Made by a program: the position numbers and the translations under genes. From NCBI GenBank assembly GCA_944321895.1, contig CALUNA010000019.1:1-57732 (forward strand): a stretch of DNA of 57,732 nucleotides. The letters are read 5' to 3'. Within the stretch, counting starts at the first letter, position 1. Each line of letters starts with the position of its first letter. Below are positions 45,765 to 54,946 of this stretch, in pieces. This DNA is from an uncultured Bacteroidales bacterium (GTDB taxonomy: Bacteria > Bacteroidota > Bacteroidia > Bacteroidales > Paludibacteraceae). Below the pieces are notes generated by a model that was not told where the DNA came from, did not search any database, and saw nothing but the letters and a program-made list of their open reading frames with translations.

Positions 45765-47043
45765 AAAAACAATATGTTTATGGCTCTTATTGCTGTTTTC
45801 CATGACAGTGTATGGAGATCCGAAATTAAACCTGAAAATAGATTGGAATGAAGAAACATACGTCCTGACCAAGAAGCATTGGTCAGTAAACGATTATGAA
45901 ATTCTTCATCCGCAGAAGGTTGTGCAAACCGGTCTGGTTGATTATGCCCGGAAAATATCGCCGGCAATCATACGCATCCACCAAGCGCAAATTGCCGACA
46001 CATGGAGCGACGAAATCTTGCATACGTGGAACTATGAACGTATAGCCGCATCCTTCAATGCTGCCCGCAAGGCATATGGCAATGCAGTTGTGCTGCTGAA
46101 TCCGATTTGCCGATGGCCTAAATGGTTGACGACAAAAGAGGGATTAACAAGTGAACAGGCCGACAAATTGGTGGAAATGTGCCGCGACCTGGCCATATTC
46201 ATTAAACAACATCCGGAATGGAATGTCGGATATTGGGAAATCCTGAATGAAGGAGAACAGTATTGGGAAGACAATGATATTTTGCCCGAATATTGGAATT
46301 TGTTTAACAGAATAGCCGGTGCCGTTAAAGAAGTGCTGCCGGAAATGAAAATAGGCGGGCCTGCTCTGACCTGGCCAAAACCAATGTGGCTGTTGTCATT
46401 TCTGGATTGTTGTGGGAAAAACATTGATTTTATATCATGGCACAATTACGGATCCGGCAATCCGGAAGTCCAGACCTCTCAAATTCTGTCTGAATCCGTA
46501 TCGGCCATGGCTGAACATGCTGCATACGTGCGCCAGGAATGTGCTAAAAGAAACCTTGATTTGGAATATTTCCTTACGGAATATAATGTCCAGTGGGTAT
46601 GGACACCGTTTGATGTCCGCCATGCCAACAATGAAGGTGCCGTATTCCAGGCCTCTGTCATCAACCATTTGGCACCATTGACCGATGGCATCTGTGTGTG
46701 GCATCTGAAGGGCCATTCTTACGGATTGATAGATGACAATAATATCATTCGAGCCACCGGCCAACTTTATTTATGGGGAAATGAATACCTTACTGGCAGT
46801 GTGAAAAAATATGTTTCGGACAATCAACAGATAGAGGTTGTTCCCGTAGTAAATGACAATGGGCGCAAGGCGATCCTGCTCATCAACAAATCTATCCAAT
46901 CCGTTGATTTTACAGTCAAGCCGGGTTTGGGTATCCGGCCGGCCCTTGTTATGCAAATAAATGCGGATTGGAAAGAGCCTTTGACCATAAGCAGTAATCA
47001 AATGGTATTATTGCCGTATTCATTAACCATTATAGTAGAATAA
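45751..47043 (+). CDS. Clan GH-A glycoside hydrolase, GH39-like (single domain)
   Basis: 430-aa secreted enzyme (signal MKPIEKTICLWLLLLFSMTVYG). A TIM barrel has the acid/base E167 in YWEILNEGE and the nucleophile E277 in FLTEYNVQWVW, after IDFISWHNYGSG. The NE and TEYN motifs with the intervening IGGPALTWP resemble GH39, though assignment to another clan GH-A family cannot be excluded. A short beta-domain closes the protein (about 350-430). It is closely related to the catalytic domain of the next gene. It starts inside the susD stop region. GH39 members include beta-xylosidases, iduronidases and arabinobiosidases. Confidence 0.75.
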   Translation: MKPIEKTICLWLLLLFSMTVYGDPKLNLKIDWNEETYVLTKKHWSVNDYEILHPQKVVQTGLVDYARKISPAIIRIHQAQIADTWSDEILHTWNYERIAASFNAARKAYGNAVVLLNPICRWPKWLTTKEGLTSEQADKLVEMCRDLAIFIKQHPEWNVGYWEILNEGEQYWEDNDILPEYWNLFNRIAGAVKEVLPEMKIGGPALTWPKPMWLLSFLDCCGKNIDFISWHNYGSGNPEVQTSQILSESVSAMAEHAAYVRQECAKRNLDLEYFLTEYNVQWVWTPFDVRHANNEGAVFQASVINHLAPLTDGICVWHLKGHSYGLIDDNNIIRATGQLYLWGNEYLTGSVKKYVSDNQQIEVVPVVNDNGRKAILLINKSIQSVDFTVKPGLGIRPALVMQINADWKEPLTISSNQMVLLPYSLTIIVE

Positions 47044-47068
47044 CAAGTAACCTATTAATATTAATTTT

Positions 47069-50000
47069 ATGAAAAAGCATTGCCTGTCTTTATTGTGCAT
47101 ATTATGCTGTTTGTTGGGTAACGTGGAGATTATGTCCGCCCAAAGCAAATTGGGGCCAACATATTATGAAAATGATTTTACCGGCCAGTCTGTCAGTGAT
47201 GAGGGAACAAACTCCATAACAGGATCAGGTTCGACTATTTTTACCATGGAAGATGGTGCGCTCAAACTAACGCTGGGCGAAATAAAAACCTATGAACAAT
47301 TTGCTGTTATTGATTTAAGTAATTCTATTGATTTGTCGGACAATGCCAACATAACGTTGAAGATAAAGTCCGAGAATCTGCAATGTGATCCGACGGTAGA
47401 AGGGTTTGCACCTTCGATTGTTCTCTTTTTATATGATGAATACGGAACTCGTACGGGAGGGAATAATTCCACTTGGGAAATCAGTGTATCTACTGTAGAC
47501 AATGAATGGGTCAGTGGAACTGTGGATTTAAGCAAGTATACCACTGGCGTGAATATGGAACGTATAAAAAAAATAGAATTGGGATATTATGGGACACAAA
47601 CCATAACCCAAGGTACTTTGTATTTTGACTATATTTATTTGGGGAATGTACCTGTCGAATTGCCAATTCAGAATGAAACTACGTTCAGGACGGAATATTA
47701 TGGCGTTATGGTCAGTGATGCCATACAAAGCACACATGCTGAGAAGGGTGGAGCTTATATGCAGGATGGAAAATTGCACATACCGGTATCTGCATCATAT
47801 AATGCATGGAATACATATTATACTTTAAGCCTTAAAAATACGATAGACTTGTCACGTGACAAAACCATGAAACTTTCTCTGGAAGTTATCAATGGTGAAC
47901 AAGCAGCAGGCGAACGTCCTTTGAACCAGGAATTCTCGCCGCGTCTGATTGATGTGAATGGCAAACGTTGCGTGTTGAATGGCAGTGTGCTGGATGGTAT
48001 AACCCAAGGTGTATATACGTTGGATTTCACCAATGGTTATTTGGAAGATGGTGATTTTGACTTTACCCGGGTGAAAGAATTTCGTTTGATGACGGGAGGT
48101 ACCAACCCCGGCAGTGGCGAATTGATTTTTGATTGGCTGCAGATAGGAATGGATGTTGTCCGAACGGATCTCACTCTGCTTTCTGTTGATAATTCGCAGG
48201 TTTCAATCCGTACAACACCTGAAATTGCGGAATTGTCGGCAGCAGAAATAAAAGTCGAAACGCTTTCCGGTGTGGCGGTGGAACTTGCCGCCGTGAATGT
48301 TCTGGCTGATGGTGAATACCAAATCTCGGCAGATTTTTCGGAAGCGACCATCTATTTTCTGGATATAGTCAAAGATGGCATATACATCAATCAGAAACTA
48401 TCCTTTAACCAAAACGGTAATGTAGTTGTGGTAACTCCTGCCATTAAACAAACTGATGTGGGTCTGATTCGAGTCTTATTCGACAAGCAAGTGGAACTGG
48501 TAGCTTCGGAAATATCTTTGCTTGATACACAAACGAATACTCCAATAGCTATTTCCAAATTGACTTCTATTTACAGCGGTTTGGGATATGACATAGAATG
48601 TGCATTGGAAGTTGGTGTTTCTGCTGAACTCTCATTTACAAAAGCAGGTTATGAATTTGGTGCACCTTTGTTCGTACGTATAGCCAAAAATCCTGTCATA
48701 CTGAATGTAGACTGGAATACAGCAGGAGTCCCGCTTACTGCCATGCATTGGGGAGTAAACAATTATGCCGCGGCGTTTCAGGATACGTATGACAAGTTCC
48801 ATGTGGATTTTCTGAATATGATTCGTCCGGGACTGGTAAGGATACATCGGGCTGGATTGGTGGAAAACTGGACAGATGCTTCGACACGCGACTGGGATAA
48901 GGAAAAAATAAAGAATATAATGACCAATGTCACTCCCGGGCATTTGAATTCCAAAGTACTTTTATGTATGGACGAGTGGCCATCCTGGCTTCAGGACGGG
49001 GGCGTCCTGGCAACGGATAAAGAACAGGAACTGATAAATCTGTTTGTAAAACTGCCGGGAATAATGAAGGAACTTGGTTTTCAGATTGACTATTATGAAA
49101 TATTGAACGAACGGGACAATACATATCAAAATGCAGGAAAAATCGATGCTCTGTGGGATTTGATATATCGGATAGCCGTTGCCATGAAACAACAATATCC
49201 CGACATAAAGGTCGGCGGTCCGGCATTGACGTGGCCGAATTCAGCCTGGTACAAACCGTTTGTTGACAAATGCAACGGAACGATAGATTTCATATCGTGG
49301 CACAATTATGCATCCGGTGATCCGAGCACAACCAACGAGGAACTGTTTTCTGGAATTCTGGAACAGATTGGCACATCATATCCATCTGGTGTTATCAGTT
49401 ATCTGAAATCAAAAGGTTTGGACGGAAAGATAGAAACCTTTTTGGATGAATATAACGTGCAGTGGACATGGACACCTTATGAACCGCGGCATCATAATCA
49501 TGTGGGAGCAGCATGGATGGCTTTGCTCATCAAACGACTGGCTATTCAGGGCATGAGCGGGGCTACTGTATGGAATTCAAAAGATGGTTCATATGGCTTG
49601 TTGCCAGGTGATTATTATTCGGCACCGGCACAAATGTTCATGTGGGGAGCAAAGTATCTGCGTGGAAACATGAAAACGGTTTCCGGTGACGAAACCGTCA
49701 TGGAATTAATCCCTGTTGAGTCGGAATCCGGCGTGAAAAGTCTGTTGGTGGTGAACAAATCAGATGAAGTCGCTACTTTGTTGGATTTGTACGCTATTAT
49801 GGGGATGTCGGATGGCAATAACCTGAAAGGACTTGTTCTGGATGCCTCTACGCAAATATCGGAAAAGGAATATACAACCAAAATGTTGGCGGAAGTGCCT
49901 AATGACCTGGTTGTAGAGCCTTATGGTTCCGTTCTGATTACAACAGCGGAAGCAGCTCCCGTTACACCTCCGCAAAATGTCCAGGCCAAGTATGTTCTGC

Positions 50001-51733
50001 ACGATGAAATTTTACTGGCGTGGGAACACGCTGATGTAAACAGACGTGGATTTGATGTAAAAGTCAATGATGAAACCTATGCGCAGGTTTCCGATACATT
50101 TTGTATCATCAAGGGCTTGAATCCGAATACGGCATATCAGATTACGGTTTCAACCATGGATGAGTTTTCCAATACGCCTGAAAACGGACAAACACGGTTC
50201 AACGTTACGACATTGGCTGTTCCGTTGATTATCAACGACCGGACAATCGGGCAAGGATTACATCAATTCAATTATGATGCAAACTGGTCGGCCAATATAT
50301 CGCAGAATGCCTATAACGGCGATTTCACACAAACACAAAAGGCAGATGCCACGGCGCAGTTGACTTTCGAAGGAAAACGTGTGGTCATATATGGATATGC
50401 AAATACTTCATCTGGTAATATGGGTATATGGATTGATGACCAGAAAGTGTCTGAAATAGCCACGAATAAATATGATGCTTTTTCTTTGATGTATTATGGT
50501 AATGCGTTGGAGGACAAGGAACATGTTTTGAAAGTAGTCGCCCAAGATGATAAAATAATTGGTATCGATAAAATCTTGATTTTTGGTTCCCGATTCGAAA
50601 ATGTAACCAATCCACCCGCAAAAGTAACAGATGTGGAAATTTTACCGACAGACAGGACAATATCGTTGTCATGGGCCGCACCGGAATCGGAAAGTGGTAT
50701 CCAGAAGTATGTTGTTCAATTGAGCGATGGCCGTCAGGATACGACCGTATATTCACCTGCAATAACCATTGACAATGTAGAACCGGAGCAAACTTACAAT
50801 ATTGTTATCATGGCTTACGACCCATGCGGAAACTACAGTGTATCTGATCCGTTCACGGTTACGACACCGGCTAAAACGATTGTAAACATATATCAGAAAT
50901 ATCCGACAACGTGTTCCATGACAATTGATGGTGAAGCATTGGAAGATGCATGGGGAAATTCACCGGAATATTTGCTGGAGAATTATGTCGGCGATGCCTG
51001 TATGCCGGAGAATTTGAGCGCCTCGTTCAGAATGTTGTGGGACAAAAACTATTTGTATATTTTCCTGCAAGTCTGCGATGACAAAATGCCTGATGCTGTT
51101 GCTGGATCAGAATTAAATGAAAATGATGGTTTTGAGCTGTTTCTTGATGGTGGAAACAAGAAAGCCGGCGTCTATTCCAGAACCGATGTCTGGTATCAGT
51201 TCCAGCTGAATCCGCAAAGTCTGAAGGAAATGTATAACAATAACAACTGGCTGACTGTTGCCGGCAAAAAGACGGATAATGGATATAACGTGGAAATGCG
51301 CTACAAATGGTCCGGAATAGGCATGTACTCGATTGCGGAAGACAAGGAATTCGGTATGGAGTTGCATGTCAATGATAATGACAAAGATGGTGCAAGTGGA
51401 TTGGACCATAAACTGACATGGCATCCAAACACATATTCCGTAAGTCAGAATACAACCTTAATGGCAAATGTCGTACTTTCAGGCGTTTATACAGCGTTGG
51501 TGGAAACGGAAGGCCGGATTTTCCGTTGCTATCCGAATCCGGTAAAATCCACGCTGAACATAGATGTTCCGGCTGATAGCTACAAAATCAGGCTCATTTC
51601 CTTGTCTGGAGAAAAACTGCTGGAAACGCAGAATGCAAAAACAATATCGCTGGAAACATTACCTGCCGGTTTTTACATTCTGCAAATCAATGCCGGACAG
51701 ACTGTTTATCAGGAAAAACTGATTAAGGAATAG
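47069..51733 (+). CDS. Multimodular T9SS-exported GH39-like enzyme with binding modules
   Basis: 1554 aa. A signal peptide (to about residue 25) is followed by two beta-sandwich modules (about 27-195 and 200-370) like those of the protein at 35542, an Ig-like stretch (about 375-540), and a clan GH-A barrel with acid/base E681 (YYEILNERD) and nucleophile E794 (FLDEYNVQWTW). Then come FN3 (about 970-1045), a galactose-binding-like sandwich (about 1050-1180), FN3 (about 1185-1270), a CBM9-type domain (about 1280-1470; DGEALEDAWGN, ASFRMLWDKNYLYIFLQV, ENDGFELFLDGG) and a T9SS type A sorting domain (last 75 residues; FRCYPNPVKSTLNIDVP, LPAGFYILQINAG). It is the large extracellular counterpart of the preceding gene. 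Confidence 0.8.
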   Translation: MKKHCLSLLCILCCLLGNVEIMSAQSKLGPTYYENDFTGQSVSDEGTNSITGSGSTIFTMEDGALKLTLGEIKTYEQFAVIDLSNSIDLSDNANITLKIKSENLQCDPTVEGFAPSIVLFLYDEYGTRTGGNNSTWEISVSTVDNEWVSGTVDLSKYTTGVNMERIKKIELGYYGTQTITQGTLYFDYIYLGNVPVELPIQNETTFRTEYYGVMVSDAIQSTHAEKGGAYMQDGKLHIPVSASYNAWNTYYTLSLKNTIDLSRDKTMKLSLEVINGEQAAGERPLNQEFSPRLIDVNGKRCVLNGSVLDGITQGVYTLDFTNGYLEDGDFDFTRVKEFRLMTGGTNPGSGELIFDWLQIGMDVVRTDLTLLSVDNSQVSIRTTPEIAELSAAEIKVETLSGVAVELAAVNVLADGEYQISADFSEATIYFLDIVKDGIYINQKLSFNQNGNVVVVTPAIKQTDVGLIRVLFDKQVELVASEISLLDTQTNTPIAISKLTSIYSGLGYDIECALEVGVSAELSFTKAGYEFGAPLFVRIAKNPVILNVDWNTAGVPLTAMHWGVNNYAAAFQDTYDKFHVDFLNMIRPGLVRIHRAGLVENWTDASTRDWDKEKIKNIMTNVTPGHLNSKVLLCMDEWPSWLQDGGVLATDKEQELINLFVKLPGIMKELGFQIDYYEILNERDNTYQNAGKIDALWDLIYRIAVAMKQQYPDIKVGGPALTWPNSAWYKPFVDKCNGTIDFISWHNYASGDPSTTNEELFSGILEQIGTSYPSGVISYLKSKGLDGKIETFLDEYNVQWTWTPYEPRHHNHVGAAWMALLIKRLAIQGMSGATVWNSKDGSYGLLPGDYYSAPAQMFMWGAKYLRGNMKTVSGDETVMELIPVESESGVKSLLVVNKSDEVATLLDLYAIMGMSDGNNLKGLVLDASTQISEKEYTTKMLAEVPNDLVVEPYGSVLITTAEAAPVTPPQNVQAKYVLHDEILLAWEHADVNRRGFDVKVNDETYAQVSDTFCIIKGLNPNTAYQITVSTMDEFSNTPENGQTRFNVTTLAVPLIINDRTIGQGLHQFNYDANWSANISQNAYNGDFTQTQKADATAQLTFEGKRVVIYGYANTSSGNMGIWIDDQKVSEIATNKYDAFSLMYYGNALEDKEHVLKVVAQDDKIIGIDKILIFGSRFENVTNPPAKVTDVEILPTDRTISLSWAAPESESGIQKYVVQLSDGRQDTTVYSPAITIDNVEPEQTYNIVIMAYDPCGNYSVSDPFTVTTPAKTIVNIYQKYPTTCSMTIDGEALEDAWGNSPEYLLENYVGDACMPENLSASFRMLWDKNYLYIFLQVCDDKMPDAVAGSELNENDGFELFLDGGNKKAGVYSRTDVWYQFQLNPQSLKEMYNNNNWLTVAGKKTDNGYNVEMRYKWSGIGMYSIAEDKEFGMELHVNDNDKDGASGLDHKLTWHPNTYSVSQNTTLMANVVLSGVYTALVETEGRIFRCYPNPVKSTLNIDVPADSYKIRLISLSGEKLLETQNAKTISLETLPAGFYILQINAGQTVYQEKLIKE

Positions 51734-51741
51734 AAAGTGAT

Positions 51742-51827
51742 GGGAATGTCCGATATGGAAAACCTGTTGGTTATAAAGTTGTTCATGATGTTGTGGATAT
51801 AGCAGGTGTTTTGTGTCGGATATTCCC
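51742..51827 (+). other. Long stem-loop between the T9SS enzyme and GH105 genes
   Basis: GGGAATGTCCGA (51742-51753) pairs with TCGGATATTCCC (51816-51827), 12 bp with one G-U, and further wobble pairs extend it inward. An internal AACC-TGTT-GGTT hairpin lies in the loop. GTTTTATTATC follows, so it may end part of the transcripts or mark a processing point. Confidence 0.5.
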
Positions 51828-51856
51828 GTTTTATTATCTGTGAATCTTGGATTTGT

Positions 51857-52984
51857 ATGCATGCGCGTATATCATTACTTGTGTCAGTGTTGATAATGTC
51901 TTTGCCGGAATTCCTGTTTGGCGGAACCCTTTCCTGTTTTTCACAAACAGAATCTTATGGAATTATGAAAAAGGTTACCGATTGGCAAATGGCGGATTTC
52001 CCGAATAACCGTTTCCGGCCGGAACATGAGAACTGGATGTGGACAAACGCCGTGTTGTATATTGGCATGGAACATTTTGCGAGGTTGGACACAAGCAACT
52101 ATTATTATCATTGGCTCGATTCCGTAGCTCGGACGGAATATTATCAGCCGGGGCCTCGAATGTATTATGCTGACGATCTGGCCGTAATCCAGCTGTATCT
52201 TGCATTGTACGGAAAATATGGAGAGCCAGAAATGTTTTATCCATCACAGGCACGTCTGGAATTTATTGTTAATCATCCGAGCGAAAACCTTGACTTATGG
52301 ATAACCGGACGCCGGAACCCGTTTGATCGATGGTCATGGTGCGATGCTTTGTTTATGGCACCGCCTGTTTTTGCCGGAATGGGACGCCTGACCGGGGACA
52401 CTGCTTATTATCATTTCCTGGAAAAAGAATATTGGGCTACAGTAGACTACTTATATGACCCGCAGGAATGCTTGTTTTTCCGTGACCACAGATATTTCGA
52501 CAAAAGGGAGGCAAATGGCCGGAAAGTATTTTGGGGCAGGGGAAACGGTTGGGTAATGGCCGGATTGGCCCTTCTCCTGTCCGAGTTGCCTGAAGAATAT
52601 CCGGAACGGCAAAAATATGTCAAATTATATACCGACATGACAAAACGTATTATAGCACTGCAAGATGAAAATGGCATGTGGCACCCATCATTGCTTGACA
52701 CAGTTGCTTATCCGGTTCCGGAAACAAGTGCTACAGCACTGATCGGGTATGCAATTGCCTGGGGAATCAATAATGGAATTCTTCCGGAAAGATATGCCGG
52801 TGACATAATGAAAACTTGGAAGTCAGTGGTAAAACGCGTGCATCCGGATGGCAGGCTGGGTTATGTACAGCCGATAGGTGCGGACCCCAGGCATATTACA
52901 GAAGAACAGACCGAAGTCTATGGGGTGGGTGCATTCCTGTTGTTTGGAACAGAAATATGTAAAATGCAATTATACAATAAATAA
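51857..52984 (+). CDS. GH105 family unsaturated uronyl hydrolase
   Basis: 375 aa from the ATG at 51857, which places a signal sequence at the N-terminus (MHARISLLVSVLIMSLPEFLF); an upstream ATG at 51806 overlaps the intergenic stem-loop. The (alpha/alpha)6 barrel shows NWMWTNAVLYIGM, RWSWCDALFMAPPVFAGMG with catalytic D163, and GRGNGWVMAGLALLL. ETSATALIGYAIAWG and TEVYGVGAFLLFG near the C-terminus complete the family pattern. GH105 removes 4,5-unsaturated uronic acids left by polysaccharide lyases, so it pairs with the lyase gene that starts 3 bases after its stop. Confidence 0.9.
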   Translation: MHARISLLVSVLIMSLPEFLFGGTLSCFSQTESYGIMKKVTDWQMADFPNNRFRPEHENWMWTNAVLYIGMEHFARLDTSNYYYHWLDSVARTEYYQPGPRMYYADDLAVIQLYLALYGKYGEPEMFYPSQARLEFIVNHPSENLDLWITGRRNPFDRWSWCDALFMAPPVFAGMGRLTGDTAYYHFLEKEYWATVDYLYDPQECLFFRDHRYFDKREANGRKVFWGRGNGWVMAGLALLLSELPEEYPERQKYVKLYTDMTKRIIALQDENGMWHPSLLDTVAYPVPETSATALIGYAIAWGINNGILPERYAGDIMKTWKSVVKRVHPDGRLGYVQPIGADPRHITEEQTEVYGVGAFLLFGTEICKMQLYNK

Positions 52985-52987
52985 ATC

Positions 52988-54946
52988 ATGGCAAAGAAGA
53001 ACATGAGAAAGATTTTTGTTATACTGTTGCTGGCAGTTCCAGTTGTGACATTGGCCCAACAACGCAGGGCTGAACAACGAAATCTGATAAACTCGTCCAT
53101 AACCGACCAAGACTTGCGTTTGGCATTGGACAAAACCTGGACTCCATTCCCGACAATTCACGAACGGGCTGCGTGGAATAATATTCCCGAAAAATACAAG
53201 GAGCAATACATCCGTGCGGCAGAACAATATGCCAATAAAAAATATGAACCGATATACCTGACAGACTGGCTGGCCTATACACGTATTGGAAACAGGAGCA
53301 TAGTGGATAAGAAACAGAATGAAAGACGGACGGCATTATCTGTTTTCGTACTGGCGGAATGCATGGAGAACCAAGGCAGATTTATAGACCGGATTGCCGA
53401 TATTGTCTGGATGATATTGGAAGAATCCAGTTGGAGCACGGTTGCTCACCTGAACATACAGAACAAAGGGATTGGGCTGCCGGATGTGACGGACCCTGTA
53501 GTTGAACTATTTGCCGCGGAAACCGCCCAGATTTTGGCATGGACCTACTATCTGCTTGGAGACAGGTTAGATGCGGTTTCACCGTTGATTAACCAACGAT
53601 TGTTTCAGGAAATACAACGTCGTATTCTGAAACCTTATATGAGTTGTATGTATGGCTATCTCGGATTGGACAGGGAGCAGGTAAATAACTGGGATCCATG
53701 GATTAATTCAAATATGCTGACTTGTGCAATGATTTTTGAACCGGATAACATGCAACGTTATTATCTTGTGAAAAAAATCATAGCCAGTGCCGATAAGTTC
53801 ATTAACTGGTATACGCCTGATGGAGGTTGTGACGAAGGACCAGCCTATTGGGGAAGAGCTGGCAGAATGTTGTTTTATCTGTTATTGCAATTCCAGCAAA
53901 TAACCGAAGGAAAAATGAATATTTTTCACGAGTCGATAATAGAAAACATGGGGTTGTACATAGCAAAAGCATATATTTCAGGCAATTATTACGTCAATTT
54001 TGCAGATGCGACAGCCCGGTTGGTATCGGAAGTTGATCCGGGAGCAATTTATTTGTGGGGGAAAAAGACGGAAAATCTGCTTATGCAGGACTTTGGCTGC
54101 TTCCTGCTGCGTGAAGAAGGTCTTAATGTTGATTTTAACTTGCCTCATATGGGATTGTCATTATATCAGTTGTTTGCGTTGAATGAAATGTCTGAAAAAC
54201 AGGGCAAGGAACCCTTGTTGTTGGATGCAAGCCTGCCTGACATTCAAGTGTTCATGGCACGTAGTCATGAAAATAGCCGGGACGGATTCTATCTTGCCAT
54301 GAAAGGCGGTCACAATGATGAAAGCCATAACCACAATGATGTGGGAAATTTCATAGTTTATTATGATGGCAAACCGTTGATAATAGATGCTGGACGGGCA
54401 GTGTACAATGCAAAAACCTTTTCTGATGAGCGATATTCACTGTGGCACACGCAGTCATCATACCATAATTGCCCGGAAATAAACGGATATATGCAGATGG
54501 CTGGTGCACAATATGCAGCTTCTGATGTCAAATATCGCCATACGGCCAAACAAGTTTTGTTATCTATGGAACTGGGCAAAGCATATCCGGAGGAAGCTGG
54601 CATTGAAACATGGGAACGTTCGCTGCGTTTTCTCAGGAACGAGTCGATTACCGTAGAAGATAAATTCCGTATGAACAGAAAGCCGGATACGGAAAACATG
54701 ATAATGTTGTTGACATGCCTGAAACCACAAATATGTAATGATGGCATACTGTTGGAATCATCCGGCAGACACAGGTTTGATAGAAATTTTAAAATTGCAC
54801 TGAGTAATAATCTGGAAGCAAGAATAGAACCATTGGTTCTTACCGATGCCAATTTTATGGAAAACTGGGGAGACACAATATACCGGATTGTACTTGTTGC
54901 TCCAAGACTGCTCGAATCAGATACTTATAAAATAACAATTAAATGA
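52988..54946 (+). CDS. Heparinase II/III-type polysaccharide lyase
   Basis: 652-aa protein with signal peptide (MAKKNMRKIFVILLLAVPVVTLAQ; Met6 is an alternative start). An N-terminal (alpha/alpha) toroid (about 90-370; GGCDEGPAYWGRAGRMLFYLL) is followed by a C-terminal beta-sandwich with the His-rich heparinase II/III motif HNDESHNHNDVGNF starting at H442. YSLWHTQSSYHNCPEINGY and GIETWERSLRFLRNESITVED are usual in this group. It cleaves next to uronic acids by beta-elimination. Which glycan cannot be read; a rhamnose-glucuronate lyase acting on arabinogalactan caps is one option that fits its neighbours. The stop overlaps the GH43 start (ATGA). Confidence 0.82.
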   Translation: MAKKNMRKIFVILLLAVPVVTLAQQRRAEQRNLINSSITDQDLRLALDKTWTPFPTIHERAAWNNIPEKYKEQYIRAAEQYANKKYEPIYLTDWLAYTRIGNRSIVDKKQNERRTALSVFVLAECMENQGRFIDRIADIVWMILEESSWSTVAHLNIQNKGIGLPDVTDPVVELFAAETAQILAWTYYLLGDRLDAVSPLINQRLFQEIQRRILKPYMSCMYGYLGLDREQVNNWDPWINSNMLTCAMIFEPDNMQRYYLVKKIIASADKFINWYTPDGGCDEGPAYWGRAGRMLFYLLLQFQQITEGKMNIFHESIIENMGLYIAKAYISGNYYVNFADATARLVSEVDPGAIYLWGKKTENLLMQDFGCFLLREEGLNVDFNLPHMGLSLYQLFALNEMSEKQGKEPLLLDASLPDIQVFMARSHENSRDGFYLAMKGGHNDESHNHNDVGNFIVYYDGKPLIIDAGRAVYNAKTFSDERYSLWHTQSSYHNCPEINGYMQMAGAQYAASDVKYRHTAKQVLLSMELGKAYPEEAGIETWERSLRFLRNESITVEDKFRMNRKPDTENMIMLLTCLKPQICNDGILLESSGRHRFDRNFKIALSNNLEARIEPLVLTDANFMENWGDTIYRIVLVAPRLLESDTYKITIK

